A stretch of DNA of 21,281 nucleotides from Spirochaetaceae bacterium (GTDB lineage Bacteria; Spirochaetota; Spirochaetia; SZUA-6; Bin103): NCBI GenBank assembly GCA_026710565.1, contig JAPOQV010000132.1, forward strand, positions 1-21,281, read 5' to 3'. The notes under the pieces are model-generated. The model ran no database searches, was not told the origin of the DNA, and saw only the letters and a list, made by a program, of their open reading frames with translations. A program made the translations under genes and the position numbers. The stretch's first letter is position 1. Each line of letters opens with the position of its first letter. Shown here one piece after another: positions 1-5,498 of this stretch.

Positions 1-1
1 C

Positions 2-342
2 GTGGAACGCACCTACGGCGGGCGCCGCTGGGAGATCGACATCCTGGCGGGCAACGGCGCCGAGTTGGTGGCCGTCGAGGTGAAGAACACGTTGAGGTGC
101 GCGACGTCGATCACGTTCTGGACACCCTGTGTCACTTCACCGAGCTGATGCCGGAGTACGCCGACCGCGCCGTCTATGGGGCGGTGGCCTACCTGAAGGC
201 GGACGAGTCTTCCCACACGTATGCGGAACGACAGGGACTGTTCGTGATTCGGGCGACCGGCAGCAGCGCGAGCATCACCAACGGCAGGGACTTCCGGCCG
301 CGCACGTTTGGCAGCCAACCCGCGCTCGGCGGTGCCCGGTAG
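2..342 (+). pseudogene. DUF3782-type PD-(D/E)XK nuclease-like remnant, frameshifted
   Basis: The 3' part of a DUF3782-family gene, a group related to PD-(D/E)XK nucleases whose biological role is not well established. The first frame (from base 2) reads YGGRRWEIDILAGNGAELVA followed by VEVKNTL, which supplies the Asp and the E-x-K of the nuclease core. The reading then moves to another frame at about 91-97, where one base appears to be missing, and continues RVRDVDHVLDTL through YGAVAYLKADES and AERQGLFVIRATG to the stop at 340-342. The 5' end lies outside the window. The conserved ending FRPRTFG is intact. A second, differently damaged relative lies at 1935-2393 and a tail fragment at 3567-3615. 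A sequencing error could mimic the frameshift; otherwise it is a decayed gene. Confidence 0.7.
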
Positions 343-363
343 CCGGCAGCAGGGCCGCAGCCG

Positions 364-625
364 GAGGGCGCCCGACTCGTTGAGTCGGTTCATCAGGGTC
401 TCCGTGAACACGTCGCTCGGGCGGTGGCGGAAGCGGGCGAGCCTCACCGACAGCGGCGCGGCCAGCTCGAACTCGTCACTCCGCTCCACTTGGGCGGCGA
501 ACCACTCGGCATGGGCGATGCTCGCGCCGACGTGGGCGCGCAGGCCCTCCGCGCCGTAGTGGCAGATGACGAACCAGAGCTTGAGCGCGCGAAAGCGGCG
601 GCCGAGGGGCACGTGCCAGGGGCGG
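364..625 (-). pseudogene. Partial duplicate of the aromatic decarboxylase gene (C-terminal third)
   Basis: Read on the minus strand this stretch encodes WHVPLGRRFRALKLWFVICH, then YGAEGLRAHVGASIAHAEWF and LMNRLNESGAL. It matches residues about 355-438 of the intact decarboxylase at 5499-6962. The two DNA copies align at a constant offset of 5282 bases (364 with 5646, 611 with 5893) with no indel that I can see and only scattered substitutions, so the duplication looks recent or locally homogenised. The copy lacks the PLP-binding N-terminal two thirds and the final C-terminal part, so it cannot make an enzyme. It abuts the end of the DUF3782 remnant. Confidence 0.85.
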
Positions 626-791
626 GCCAGCGCGGTTTGCTCCGCCGCGGAGCGTTCGACCACGACTTTGCACTGCGTATTCTCTTGTCGGCGATGTTCG
701 GCAAGCGGGCGCTCCAACCGTTCCGGCTGTTCTGGTCGGAGCGGCGACGCTGCGGATCGCTGTATGCCTACGGTGACGCGGATCATGGAGC
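626..791. other. Gap of unassigned sequence between remnants
   Basis: This stretch lies between the decarboxylase fragment and the left inverted repeat. Open frames cross it on both strands, but none gives a protein family I recognise and none has a convincing start. I see no hairpin or promoter. It is probably more decayed accessory DNA. Confidence 0.4.
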
Positions 792-845
792 GCTGCAGCG
801 GACATTACCCACAATCATTGCCAAGTCGAAATAGCCTACATCCGT
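792..845 (+). repeat. Left arm of 54-bp inverted repeat bounding a low-GC island
   Basis: The arm begins GCTGCAGCGGACATTACCCA and ends near CCTACATCCGT. Its reverse complement is found at 1872-1925 with about seven mismatches or one-base gaps over about 54 bases. The two arms enclose roughly 1.03 kb of visibly AT-richer DNA with two small genes. No target-site duplication is obvious in the bases outside the arms. Confidence 0.75.
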
Positions 846-862
846 GTAGTTAACTAGTAGGC

Positions 863-891
863 TTGACTGGTTTTCATAGATCGTGTAGGAC
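863..891 (+). promoter_or_regulatory. Possible sigma70-like promoter for the island genes
   Basis: TTGACT at 863-868 (5 of 6 to TTGACA) is followed by a 17-bp spacer and TAGGAC at 886-891, a poor -10 with 3 of 6 matches. The first ATG of the downstream gene is at 902, which would leave a very short leader. Support is only the -35 and the spacing. Confidence 0.25.
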
Positions 892-901
892 TCTACATGC
901 T

Positions 902-1153
902 ATGAACTGGGAAATAAAGTCAATTGGCATTCGGCCGAAGGCAGATGCCCCGGCAGTCCTGTTTATTGATTTCTCGATTACTGACGAGATGGACACCGAG
1001 GCTGTCTTTTCTATAGAGGAACGAATAGGAAATCAGCCGGTTGGAAACGATAATCCAGCAGGATACATCTGGCGACGCGGGCATTCAATGTTGCTCAGGG
1101 AACTTGAAATGATCGTCAAGCAAATGAGACGTGAGCTTGACAGCGAAACCTGA
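902..1153 (+). CDS. Small unknown protein, first gene of the low-GC island
   Basis: This gene encodes 83 residues beginning MNWEIKSIGIRPKADAPAV and ending RRELDSET. I do not recognise the family. The sequence has an alternating beta-like first half (AVLFIDFSITDEM) and a charged helical C-terminus (MLLRELEMIVKQMRRELDSE). There is no signal peptide or membrane segment. The ATG at 902 was preferred over an in-frame TTG at 863 because the latter lies within the putative -35; the only upstream purine run is AGGA about 11 bases away, a weak ribosome site. The gene is clearly AT-richer than the flanking DNA and sits inside a 54-bp inverted repeat, which suggests transfer. It is followed after 11 bases by another small unknown gene, so the two probably form one unit. 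Confidence 0.6.
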   Translation: MNWEIKSIGIRPKADAPAVLFIDFSITDEMDTEAVFSIEERIGNQPVGNDNPAGYIWRRGHSMLLRELEMIVKQMRRELDSET

Positions 1154-1164
1154 TTTGCACTGTT

Positions 1165-1524
1165 ATGTACTACGCAGAGAGATATGCGGACAAGCCGTTC
1201 TTCATCCCTTTTGATAAGGTTGATGATGACGAAGATCATCTCGAAGAAAAGGCTAAGAACCTTTGGGACGCAACGTGGAAATGGGCTCAGGAGACTACAG
1301 GATGGGAAGTTTCTGACCGACGAATCTTTAGCATCGAGTACCGTCACGAAGGCAGGATGTATTACGCAGAAGTGGGACTTCCTGATCCGAGAGTAGAGGA
1401 AAAAGTTCTTGTTATTCTCGAATCTAATACCTTTCTGGTCTGTACTTACAATCGCGGCGTAGGACGAGGAGGACCTGTCCTCGTAGGTAAAGGCGAAGCT
1501 ACAGAAGTAACATACTTCAAGTAG
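1165..1524 (+). CDS. Small unknown protein, second gene of the low-GC island
   Basis: This gene encodes 119 residues starting MYYAERYADKPFFIPFDKVD. A strongly acidic stretch (DDDEDHLEEKAK) is followed by a Trp-rich helix (NLWDATWKWAQETTGWEV) and a C-terminal half that reads as beta strands (KVLVILESNTFLVCTYNRG, then EATEVTYF). No membrane segment or export signal is seen. I do not recognise the family. The compact acidic build and the pairing with another small gene would suit an immunity, antitoxin or phage accessory protein, but that is a guess. The ATG at 1165 has no clear Shine-Dalgarno and follows the previous stop by 11 bases, so it may depend on coupling. G+C in the sampled stretch 1201-1260 is only about 38%, far below the surrounding genes. 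Confidence 0.65.
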   Translation: MYYAERYADKPFFIPFDKVDDDEDHLEEKAKNLWDATWKWAQETTGWEVSDRRIFSIEYRHEGRMYYAEVGLPDPRVEEKVLVILESNTFLVCTYNRGVGRGGPVLVGKGEATEVTYFK

Positions 1525-1871
1525 CATTGCCGCAATTGTCTTGTCATAGCCACAGAATCAATAAGAGAATAGATAAGGAAGATACCGGAGGTAATTTGGC
1601 CCGTATGACCTGTCAGGCCGGCCGATCCACAGTCGGCTGCGTCTACCAAGTTCCGCCACTCCGGTACGCTGCCTTCAACCTGATTGAAGCTTTTCCGCAT
1701 TGCAATCCTTCTCTTTCTTCATTGATTGCAGACATTTTGCAGCAATCAGGCGGTCAAGGCCTTGTAGCGGAGCCTCTGCCCGACCATGCCGGTAGCAATG
1801 ACGCTCATTTGCTCAATGGTCAAGGTCACGACAATCAATACGGCAGCGGAAAGTGCGCGAAGCGGTAGCTG
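1525..1871. other. Non-coding part of the island
   Basis: About 350 AT-rich bases without a convincing gene. They hold the tRNA-Leu-like sequence at 1584-1665 (minus) and a small hairpin at 1673-1689 (CTTCAA and TTGAAG around a 5-base loop). A plus-strand open frame crosses the region but has no plausible start signal and runs through the tRNA-like element. Confidence 0.5.
1584..1665 (-). tRNA. tRNA-Leu-like sequence, His anticodon (GTG), degenerate T arm
   Basis: On the minus strand 82 bases fold as a class II tRNA. The acceptor arms ACCGGAG (1665-1659) and CTCCGGT (1590-1584) pair over 7 bp. Bases 1658-1639 read TGGCGGAACTTGGTAGACGC, almost identical to the 5' half of bacterial tRNA-Leu, with one extra base in the D loop. 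The anticodon stem GCCGA/TCGGC (5 bp) carries the loop CTGTGGA, placing GTG at 34-36, a His anticodon on a Leu body. A possible variable arm is GGCCT/AGGTC. There is no GGTTCGA-type T loop, and the base after the acceptor is A followed by TCT, not CCA. The 5' half is surely tRNA-Leu-derived; a working tRNA is doubtful. A decayed tRNA, an integration scar or a non-canonical tRNA-like RNA are all possible. Confidence 0.45.
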
Positions 1872-1925
1872 ACTGATGTAGGGCTATTTCAGCTTGGCAA
1901 GGATTCTGGGTAATGTCCGCTGCAG
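1872..1925 (-). repeat. Right arm of 54-bp inverted repeat bounding the island
   Basis: This is the reverse complement of the arm at 792-845, starting near ACTGATGTAGGGCTATTTC and ending GTAATGTCCGCTGCAGC. The DUF3782 remnant begins 9 bases beyond it, so the repeat sits where the 5' part of that gene would be expected. This suggests the island, or the repeat, interrupted or replaced the gene start. Confidence 0.75.
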
Positions 1926-1934
1926 CAGACCTAA

Positions 1935-2393
1935 GAGCTGTTCGTCAGCGAATGGGACAGGCTGATCGAAGTACTCGCCAAGCGCGACCTGATTCCACTT
2001 CTGAATAGCCGCGGGATCGAAGTGGACCACGTGTCCAGACACCACGAGCGGAACTACGGCGGGCGTCGTTGGGACATCGACATCGTCACCGTCAACAGCC
2101 GCGGGGTGCTGGCCGTTCTCGTGAGAACCACGCTGATGAGAGACGGTGTCGATCAGTTTCGGGACACCTTGCGGCACGTCGACGAGCTGATGCGAGAGTA
2201 TGCGGGGCGAGCCTTCTACGGGGCAGTCGCCTACCTACAAGCTGACGAATCCGCCGATGCGTACGCGGAACGCCAGGGGTTGTTCGTGATTCGGGCGACG
2301 GGCGGCAGCACGAGCATCACGAACCACGAGAACTTCCGGCCGCGCATGTTCGGGGGCGGCGTGCGGTCCTCGGGACTGGAGGCGCGCTCGTAA
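1935..2393 (+). pseudogene. DUF3782-type PD-(D/E)XK nuclease-like remnant, 5'-truncated
   Basis: The open frame directly after a stop (1932-1934) reads ELFVSEWDRLIEVLAKRDL, then LLNSRGIEVDHVSRHHERNY and GGRRWDIDIV, the usual middle of DUF3782 proteins. It continues through FRDTLRHVDELMREYAG, YGAVAYLQADES, AERQGLFVIRATGG and NFRPRMFGG to 2393. The N-terminal coiled-coil part of the family is missing. The expected VEVK motif (E-x-K, intact in the remnant at 2-342) has become LAVLVRTTL, so the nuclease core is destroyed. The only later start codon is a GTG at 2022, which would remove still more of the domain. The frame itself is uninterrupted, so a shortened non-catalytic product cannot be excluded. 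Confidence 0.65.
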
Positions 2394-2473
2394 CTCTCGG
2401 CCAGCGGCTTCAGCCGCTCCGTGTGGGCGGAGCGGCAAGATCCGGGGCGTACAGGGATGCTCGCAGCCGGGGC

Positions 2474-3472
2474 CTACGAACCCGCGCGGCTCACGCGGGC
2501 CAGGAAGTCGGCAGTCGTGGCGCAATCCACAATCCACTCGCCTGCTTCGGTCAGGCGATCCGCGTCGGTCATGCCAGCGAGCACCGCCGACAGCCGCTCC
2601 GCCGCCGCCGGACCGAACCGGTGTTCCGCCAAACGGTGCAGCAATGCCCTCTGCCGTTCGATGCCCTGTTCGATCCCTTGCTCAATCCCCCGTTCGATAC
2701 CCCGTTCCAGGATTTCCGCTTCCCAGCGATCGATCTTCTCCATCAACACGGCACCTACCTCCTCGTACTCGCGGATCGACGGCAACTCCACGCCCCACTT
2801 CCGGCCCAGGACGCCAAGCCACAGGTCGAAGCTCCTCGTGAGCCCCGGTTCGCCCGCCTCCGCGAGCCATTCCCCCAACTCCCGCACCCGCTCCGGCAAC
2901 GCGCCCGCCTGCGCACCCTGCTCCACCTCCGCGACCCATCGCAGCAGGTTCGCTCGCGGCAGATCATCCGCCGTCACCGCCAACAGATCAACCACGTCGT
3001 AGCTCGCAGCGAGCTGCGCCGGACCGTCCTGCTCCGTCCGCTGCACTAGCCCGGCGAGCGTCAGCGGCGCGTCCCACCGCGTGTCGCCGTTGTACACCAC
3101 CACGTGCAGCACCGGGTCGGCCCGATCGCCCTTGCTCCACGTGCTCCGGTCACGGTACAGCCGCTGGTAGAGCAGGCTCGTATAGTTCAGGAACCGTAGC
3201 GGCATCGAGGAGTCCACGCGCGACTGATGCTCGATCACGACGTGTAGCGTCTGCACCCCGCCGCGGCCGTCGAGGCGGCCGATCGACCAGACCACGTCAC
3301 CGAGCCGCCGGCGCAGTGCGTCGGTGACGTTCTCGGTGGCGCGATCGCGGAGGGTGGCGAAGTCGAGCGCCTCGGCCCAGCCGGCGGGGTGCAGCGGGGC
3401 GATGAACCCGATGAGCAGGTCCCTGGCGATCCGTCGGTGGGTGAGCAGTCGCTTGTATGCCGGGTCGTCCAT
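2474..3472 (-). CDS. Rpn family recombination-promoting nuclease / putative transposase
   Basis: A 332-residue protein of the Rpn family (PD-(D/E)XK nucleases related to the YhgA-like transposase group). Characterised Rpn proteins cut DNA and raise RecA-independent recombination. The N-terminus MDDPAYKRLLTHRRIARDLL is typical. The nuclease core shows RRLGDVVWSIG (Asp59) and VVIEHQS (Glu81-x-Gln83), followed by MPLRFLNYTSLLYQRLYRD. The C-terminal third has a four-fold GIE[RQ] repeat (about residues 257-272) and a closing helical domain found in many relatives. I chose ATG 3472; a GTG at 3493 adds seven residues without family support. The catalytic pattern is complete, so it may be active. It is surrounded by duplicated gene fragments, which fits a locus prone to rearrangement. 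Its role in producing them is only an inference. Confidence 0.85.
   Translation of the reverse strand: MDDPAYKRLLTHRRIARDLLIGFIAPLHPAGWAEALDFATLRDRATENVTDALRRRLGDVVWSIGRLDGRGGVQTLHVVIEHQSRVDSSMPLRFLNYTSLLYQRLYRDRSTWSKGDRADPVLHVVVYNGDTRWDAPLTLAGLVQRTEQDGPAQLAASYDVVDLLAVTADDLPRANLLRWVAEVEQGAQAGALPERVRELGEWLAEAGEPGLTRSFDLWLGVLGRKWGVELPSIREYEEVGAVLMEKIDRWEAEILERGIERGIEQGIEQGIERQRALLHRLAEHRFGPAAAERLSAVLAGMTDADRLTEAGEWIVDCATTADFLARVSRAGS
2656..2703. repeat. Four 12-bp tandem repeats inside the Rpn gene
   Basis: Four contiguous 12-base units (consensus GTTCGATNCCCY on the plus strand) encode the repeated tetrapeptide GIE[RQ] on the minus strand. Such runs before the C-terminal domain are common in Rpn-family genes and can change copy number by slippage without breaking the frame. 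Confidence 0.75.
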
Positions 3473-3566
3473 GATTCGTTTCCGATCGAGCACACCGGCG
3501 ACAACCGTGTCGGCGAGGTGCCCGCTACCACTGACAATGGCCTCGAAGTCAGCGGCGCTTCAGTCG

Positions 3567-3615
3567 CGCACGTTTGGCAGCCAACCGGCGCCAGGCGGCG
3601 CCCGGTAGCCGGCGC
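3567..3615 (+). pseudogene. DUF3782 C-terminal tail fragment
   Basis: About 49 bases closely match the end of the DUF3782 remnant at 302-350. Both read CGCACGTTTGGCAGCCAACC and both run into a GCCCGGTAGCCGGC segment containing the stop codon TAG. The rest of the gene is absent. This is a third trace of the same family within 3.6 kb. Confidence 0.6.
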
Positions 3616-3645
3616 CAGCACCGCCGCCACACCGCAACGTCGCAC

Positions 3646-3795
3646 CTACCCCAGCGCGGGGCCGTCGATCTCCGCCGGGCTGTCGAGCGGACCCGTTGGC
3701 CTGATCGCCCGATAGACGCCAGGGTCGAACACGAAGAACTCCGGATGGGCGGTCATGCGGCGTTTGGCTCGCCTGGTGAAGACCGGGTGAGCCTG
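3646..3795 (-). pseudogene. DUF4143 (AAA-type ATPase) fragment, copy 1
   Basis: On the minus strand one frame reads HPVFTRRAKRRMTAHPEFFV, then FDPGVYRAIRPTGPL and DSPAEIDGPALG before a stop at 3646-3648. This is the start of the DUF4143 domain, the C-terminal part of a common family of solitary AAA ATPases: the FFVFDPGVYRA block is diagnostic, and in intact proteins is followed by an E-x-L-V/I-x-x-E-L segment. Both the ATPase domain and the rest of DUF4143 are missing. About 95 bases of it recur at 5291-5390. Confidence 0.6.
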
Positions 3796-3897
3796 CCTCT
3801 TTCCTTTTTCACAAAGATCACCTCCAAAACATTCCTGGTTGGCTCCTCGTTGTAGGACGATTCATCTGAGATCAACCGCCGTGATGGGAGGAGAACG

Positions 3898-3996
3898 ATG
3901 AAGATTCTGTTGGCGATAGCAGTTGGTGCTGACTCTCACACTCTCTTACAAGCCCGAGTGATCGGGAACGCCAACATCATGCTCCCTGGGCAGTAG
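3898..3996 (+). CDS. Possible 32-residue small protein
   Basis: The ATG at 3898 is preceded by GGGAGGAG ending five bases upstream, the best ribosome-binding site in this half of the window. The frame reads MKILLAIAVGADSHTLLQAR then VIGNANIMLPGQ, with a hydrophobic first third and no family that I recognise. It converges on the PemK-like gene, with seven bases between the two stops. The last 17 codons recur, altered, near 5080-5130 as LQARLIGNPNIIL, so the tail belonged to a duplicated block. It could be a real small gene or the patched end of a larger lost one. Confidence 0.35.
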   Translation: MKILLAIAVGADSHTLLQARVIGNANIMLPGQ

Positions 3997-4002
3997 GTCG
4001 CG

Positions 4003-4389
4003 TCATAGCTTCAGAGCTTCGATCACCCCTCGACGGATCGCGTCTAGGTCTCCGGCAAGCACCTGGGGCGCTGAATAGGTGCTCTTTCCCACCCTCACCC
4101 GGTCGAGCCTGTTCAAGGAGACCGTGTACAGCATGTCGCACTTCGCCCAGGCATCTTGTGAGCGGAGAGACACAGGTAAGGACTTCGGATTCATCCGATG
4201 ATGAAAGCTCTCCACTGGATTCGGAGCGGTGGTACTCAAAGGCACGACGGTGTAGAGCTGGGCCGAGGATCTCCGCCGGCGGGGCGAAATGACCACAACC
4301 GGTCGCTTCTTGACCATCTCCGGGGCCTCGAAGCCTGTATCGAAGTCGCATATCAGCAGGGTGCCTGGCTTTGGATGGAAGGTCAGCAT
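4003..4389 (-). CDS. PemK/MazF-like toxin
   Basis: A 128-residue protein of the PemK/MazF superfamily, whose members are SH3-like barrel endoribonucleases that cleave mRNA. Visible marks are the N-terminal PKPGTLLICDFDTGF, then PEMVKKRPVVVISPRRRR (the conserved Arg-Pro at 29-30), LYTVVPLSTTAP around residues 46-55, and AKCDMLYTVSLNRLDRV followed by the variant's usual end (AGDLDAIRRGVIEALKL). Length is normal. The ATG at 4389 gives the family N-terminus; no clear Shine-Dalgarno is seen. No recognisable antitoxin gene adjoins: the upstream neighbour is a 52-residue open frame ending 27 bases away. The subfamily is often solitary, so function as a free toxin is unproven. An internally deleted copy lies at 5079-5270. 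Confidence 0.8.
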   Translation of the reverse strand: MLTFHPKPGTLLICDFDTGFEAPEMVKKRPVVVISPRRRRSSAQLYTVVPLSTTAPNPVESFHHRMNPKSLPVSLRSQDAWAKCDMLYTVSLNRLDRVRVGKSTYSAPQVLAGDLDAIRRGVIEALKL

Positions 4390-4416
4390 CGAAAGAGAGG
4401 TGGCAGAGTCCCCAAC

Positions 4417-4575
4417 TCAATCGCTGGTGGGGTCGGTAAGGCTCCTGAGGAGACCTGTCGATTCGACACGGTGCAAGCCTTCAAAGGAGGAGCACGGCCG
4501 CCGCCATCCGCGCCGGGCCTCCAGGATCACCACGGCGAAGCAGACGGCGCCGCCGATCTGGATGAAGGTGCGCAT
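4417..4575 (-). CDS. Possible 52-residue protein with one hydrophobic segment
   Basis: The frame begins MRTFIQIGGAVCFAVVILEA, a likely single membrane-spanning helix, then a basic turn (RRGWRRP) and a short polar tail. Its ATG overlaps the stop of an upstream frame (TGATG at 4573-4577), the arrangement expected for coupled genes. That upstream frame, ending EYRDRCGED, has no start codon before an in-frame stop and so is itself broken. I do not recognise either part. The gene ends 27 bases before the PemK-like start. Support is only the overlap and the composition. Confidence 0.3.
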   Translation of the reverse strand: MRTFIQIGGAVCFAVVILEARRGWRRPCSSFEGLHRVESTGLLRSLTDPTSD

Positions 4576-4577
4576 CA

Positions 4578-4985
4578 GTCCTCGCCGCACCGGTCTCGGT
4601 ACTCGGCAAGCGCTTCCGCCGTCGTGCGCCGCTGCTCAACTCGACCCTTGACCTCACGCCGTCTATCTCAAGGAATGTGGGCGCGCCGGTCTCCATCTGC
4701 GTCGAAGAACGCGCCGAGTAGCCAACGGTAGATACTGGTACTCTGGAATGTCGGCGGAAGGGTCGGTTCCAGGCATGCAACCTGCGCTCGCCCTCTCCAC
4801 GTACCCTCAAGGGGCTTTCCGCTTCCGATACGAAAGCGAACGGACGCTATCCAGTCCACGTCCGTGCCGACGGTGATGAAATAGCGGGCGACCGGGGACG
4901 CGCCGTCGGCGGCGAGCTCGCGGGCTGAACCCGACCGGGAGCGAATGACCGCCGATCCCGTCGACGGCCGCGGCCTAACGACAAA
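4578..4985. other. Unassigned region with a weak minus-strand frame
   Basis: The minus strand holds the tail of a broken helical frame (ending 4575) and a second open frame, GTG 4859 to stop near 4668, reading VDWIASVRFRIGSGKPLEG and RWLLGAFFDADGDRRAHIP. The latter extends upstream without a stop and looks protein-like, but I cannot assign it and see no ribosome site. I see nothing else here. Confidence 0.3.
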
Positions 4986-5014
4986 GGGGCTCTGCCAAGA
5001 GGTGGCAGAGCCCC
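4986..5014. terminator. Perfect 12-bp hairpin, terminator-like on the minus strand
   Basis: GGGGCTCTGCCA (4986-4997) and TGGCAGAGCCCC (5003-5014) pair perfectly around the loop AGAGG. On the minus strand the stem is followed by TTTGTCG, a short T run, so it could end minus-strand transcription. The arm and loop sequence GAGGTGGCAGAG also occurs at 4397-4408, just upstream of the PemK-like gene, so part of it is a duplicated segment. Confidence 0.5.
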
Positions 5015-5078
5015 TGAACGGGACCCCCGGTCAGCTTGTCACCAACCGAGGACCCGCTACCCGCCAACAGGAAGGTAG

Positions 5079-5270
5079 TCTTACAAGCCCGATTGATCGG
5101 GAACCCCAATATCATACTCCATGGCAGCAGCTCGCGTCAAAGCACCACCCCTCGACGGATCGCGTCAAGATCTTCGGCAAGTGCCATGAAAGCGCTCCAC
5201 TGGATACGGAGATTAGCTCAACGGCACGACCGTGCAGAGCGGGACCGCAGACCTCCGCGGCGGCGTGCAG
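5079..5270 (-). pseudogene. Internally deleted copy of the PemK/MazF-like gene and its downstream junction
   Basis: The stretch matches 3944-4270 but lacks about 140 internal bases. On the minus strand LCTVVPLS (with CGGCGGAGG before it) is followed by a stop, then the original ATCCAGTGGAG and TTTCAT segment, then directly EDLDAIRRGVVL and a stop, corresponding to the last 16 residues of the intact toxin. Beyond that the duplicate continues into the tail of the small frame at 3898-3996. The core of the barrel is gone, so no toxin is made. The copy is joined head-on to a DUF4143 fragment, an order different from that at the intact locus. Confidence 0.7.
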
Positions 5271-5402
5271 CTCCTGGTAGATGAGGGCCTCCAGCGCGGG
5301 CCGTCGATCTCCTCCGGGCTGTCGAGCGGACCCGTTGGCCTGATCGTCCGGTAGACGCCCGCGTCGAACAGGAAGAGGCTCTGGCGGCCGGTGGAGGGGA
5401 TT
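5262..5402 (-). pseudogene. DUF4143 (AAA-type ATPase) fragment, copy 2, frameshifted
   Basis: On the minus strand the frame reads GRQSLFLFDAGVYRTIRPTG, PLDSPEEIDGP. After one missing base it continues in another frame as ALEALIYQELHAAA, which is the next conserved block of DUF4143. About 95 bases match copy 1 at 3652-3745. The fragment ends within the PemK-like remnant. It is decayed beyond function, but it shows that a second ATPase gene of this family, or a copy of the first, once stood here. Confidence 0.6.
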
Positions 5403-5424
5403 TCCAGAGATCTGGGATACATAT

Positions 5425-5455
5425 TCCCGTTTTACTTTTACGACGTAAAACGGGA
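5425..5455. terminator. 11-bp hairpin downstream of the decarboxylase gene
   Basis: TCCCGTTTTAC (5425-5435) and GTAAAACGGGA (5445-5455) pair perfectly around a 9-base AT-rich loop. It lies 44 bases beyond the stop of the minus-strand decarboxylase gene, where a terminator is expected. No long T run follows the stem on the minus strand (AATATG), so it may act weakly or be an RNA-stabilising end. Confidence 0.5.
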
Positions 5456-5498
5456 GTTGCGGTCCCGAAATGCAGCAGTTGATGCGGCGCGGCCGTGC

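Larger units (their letters stand above)
3494..3897. other. Spacer with gene remnants
   Basis: Apart from the DUF3782 tail (3567-3615) and the DUF4143 fragment (3646-3795), I see no gene here. The last 100 bases are AT-richer and contain a Shine-Dalgarno-like GGGAGGAG at 3886-3893 that precedes a very small open frame. Confidence 0.5.

Noticed and set aside
13..786. Minus-strand open frame of 257 codons
   Set aside because: Only the part from 364 to 625 matches a known gene (the decarboxylase copy). The rest is antisense to the DUF3782 remnant or unassigned, with no proper start.
1584..1665. Ordinary functional tRNA-His or tRNA-Leu
   Set aside because: The T loop, the CCA end and, for His, the extra 5' G are all missing, so it is reported only as tRNA-like.
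792..1925. Classical insertion sequence
   Set aside because: The repeats fit, but there is no transposase reading frame inside and no target-site duplication that I can see.
1884..2177. Minus-strand open frame ending QRTLPRILAKLK
   Set aside because: The plus strand here matches DUF3782 proteins. The similar ending LQRTLPTIIAKSK at 795-834 arises because both lie in the two arms of the inverted repeat, not because of a shared protein.
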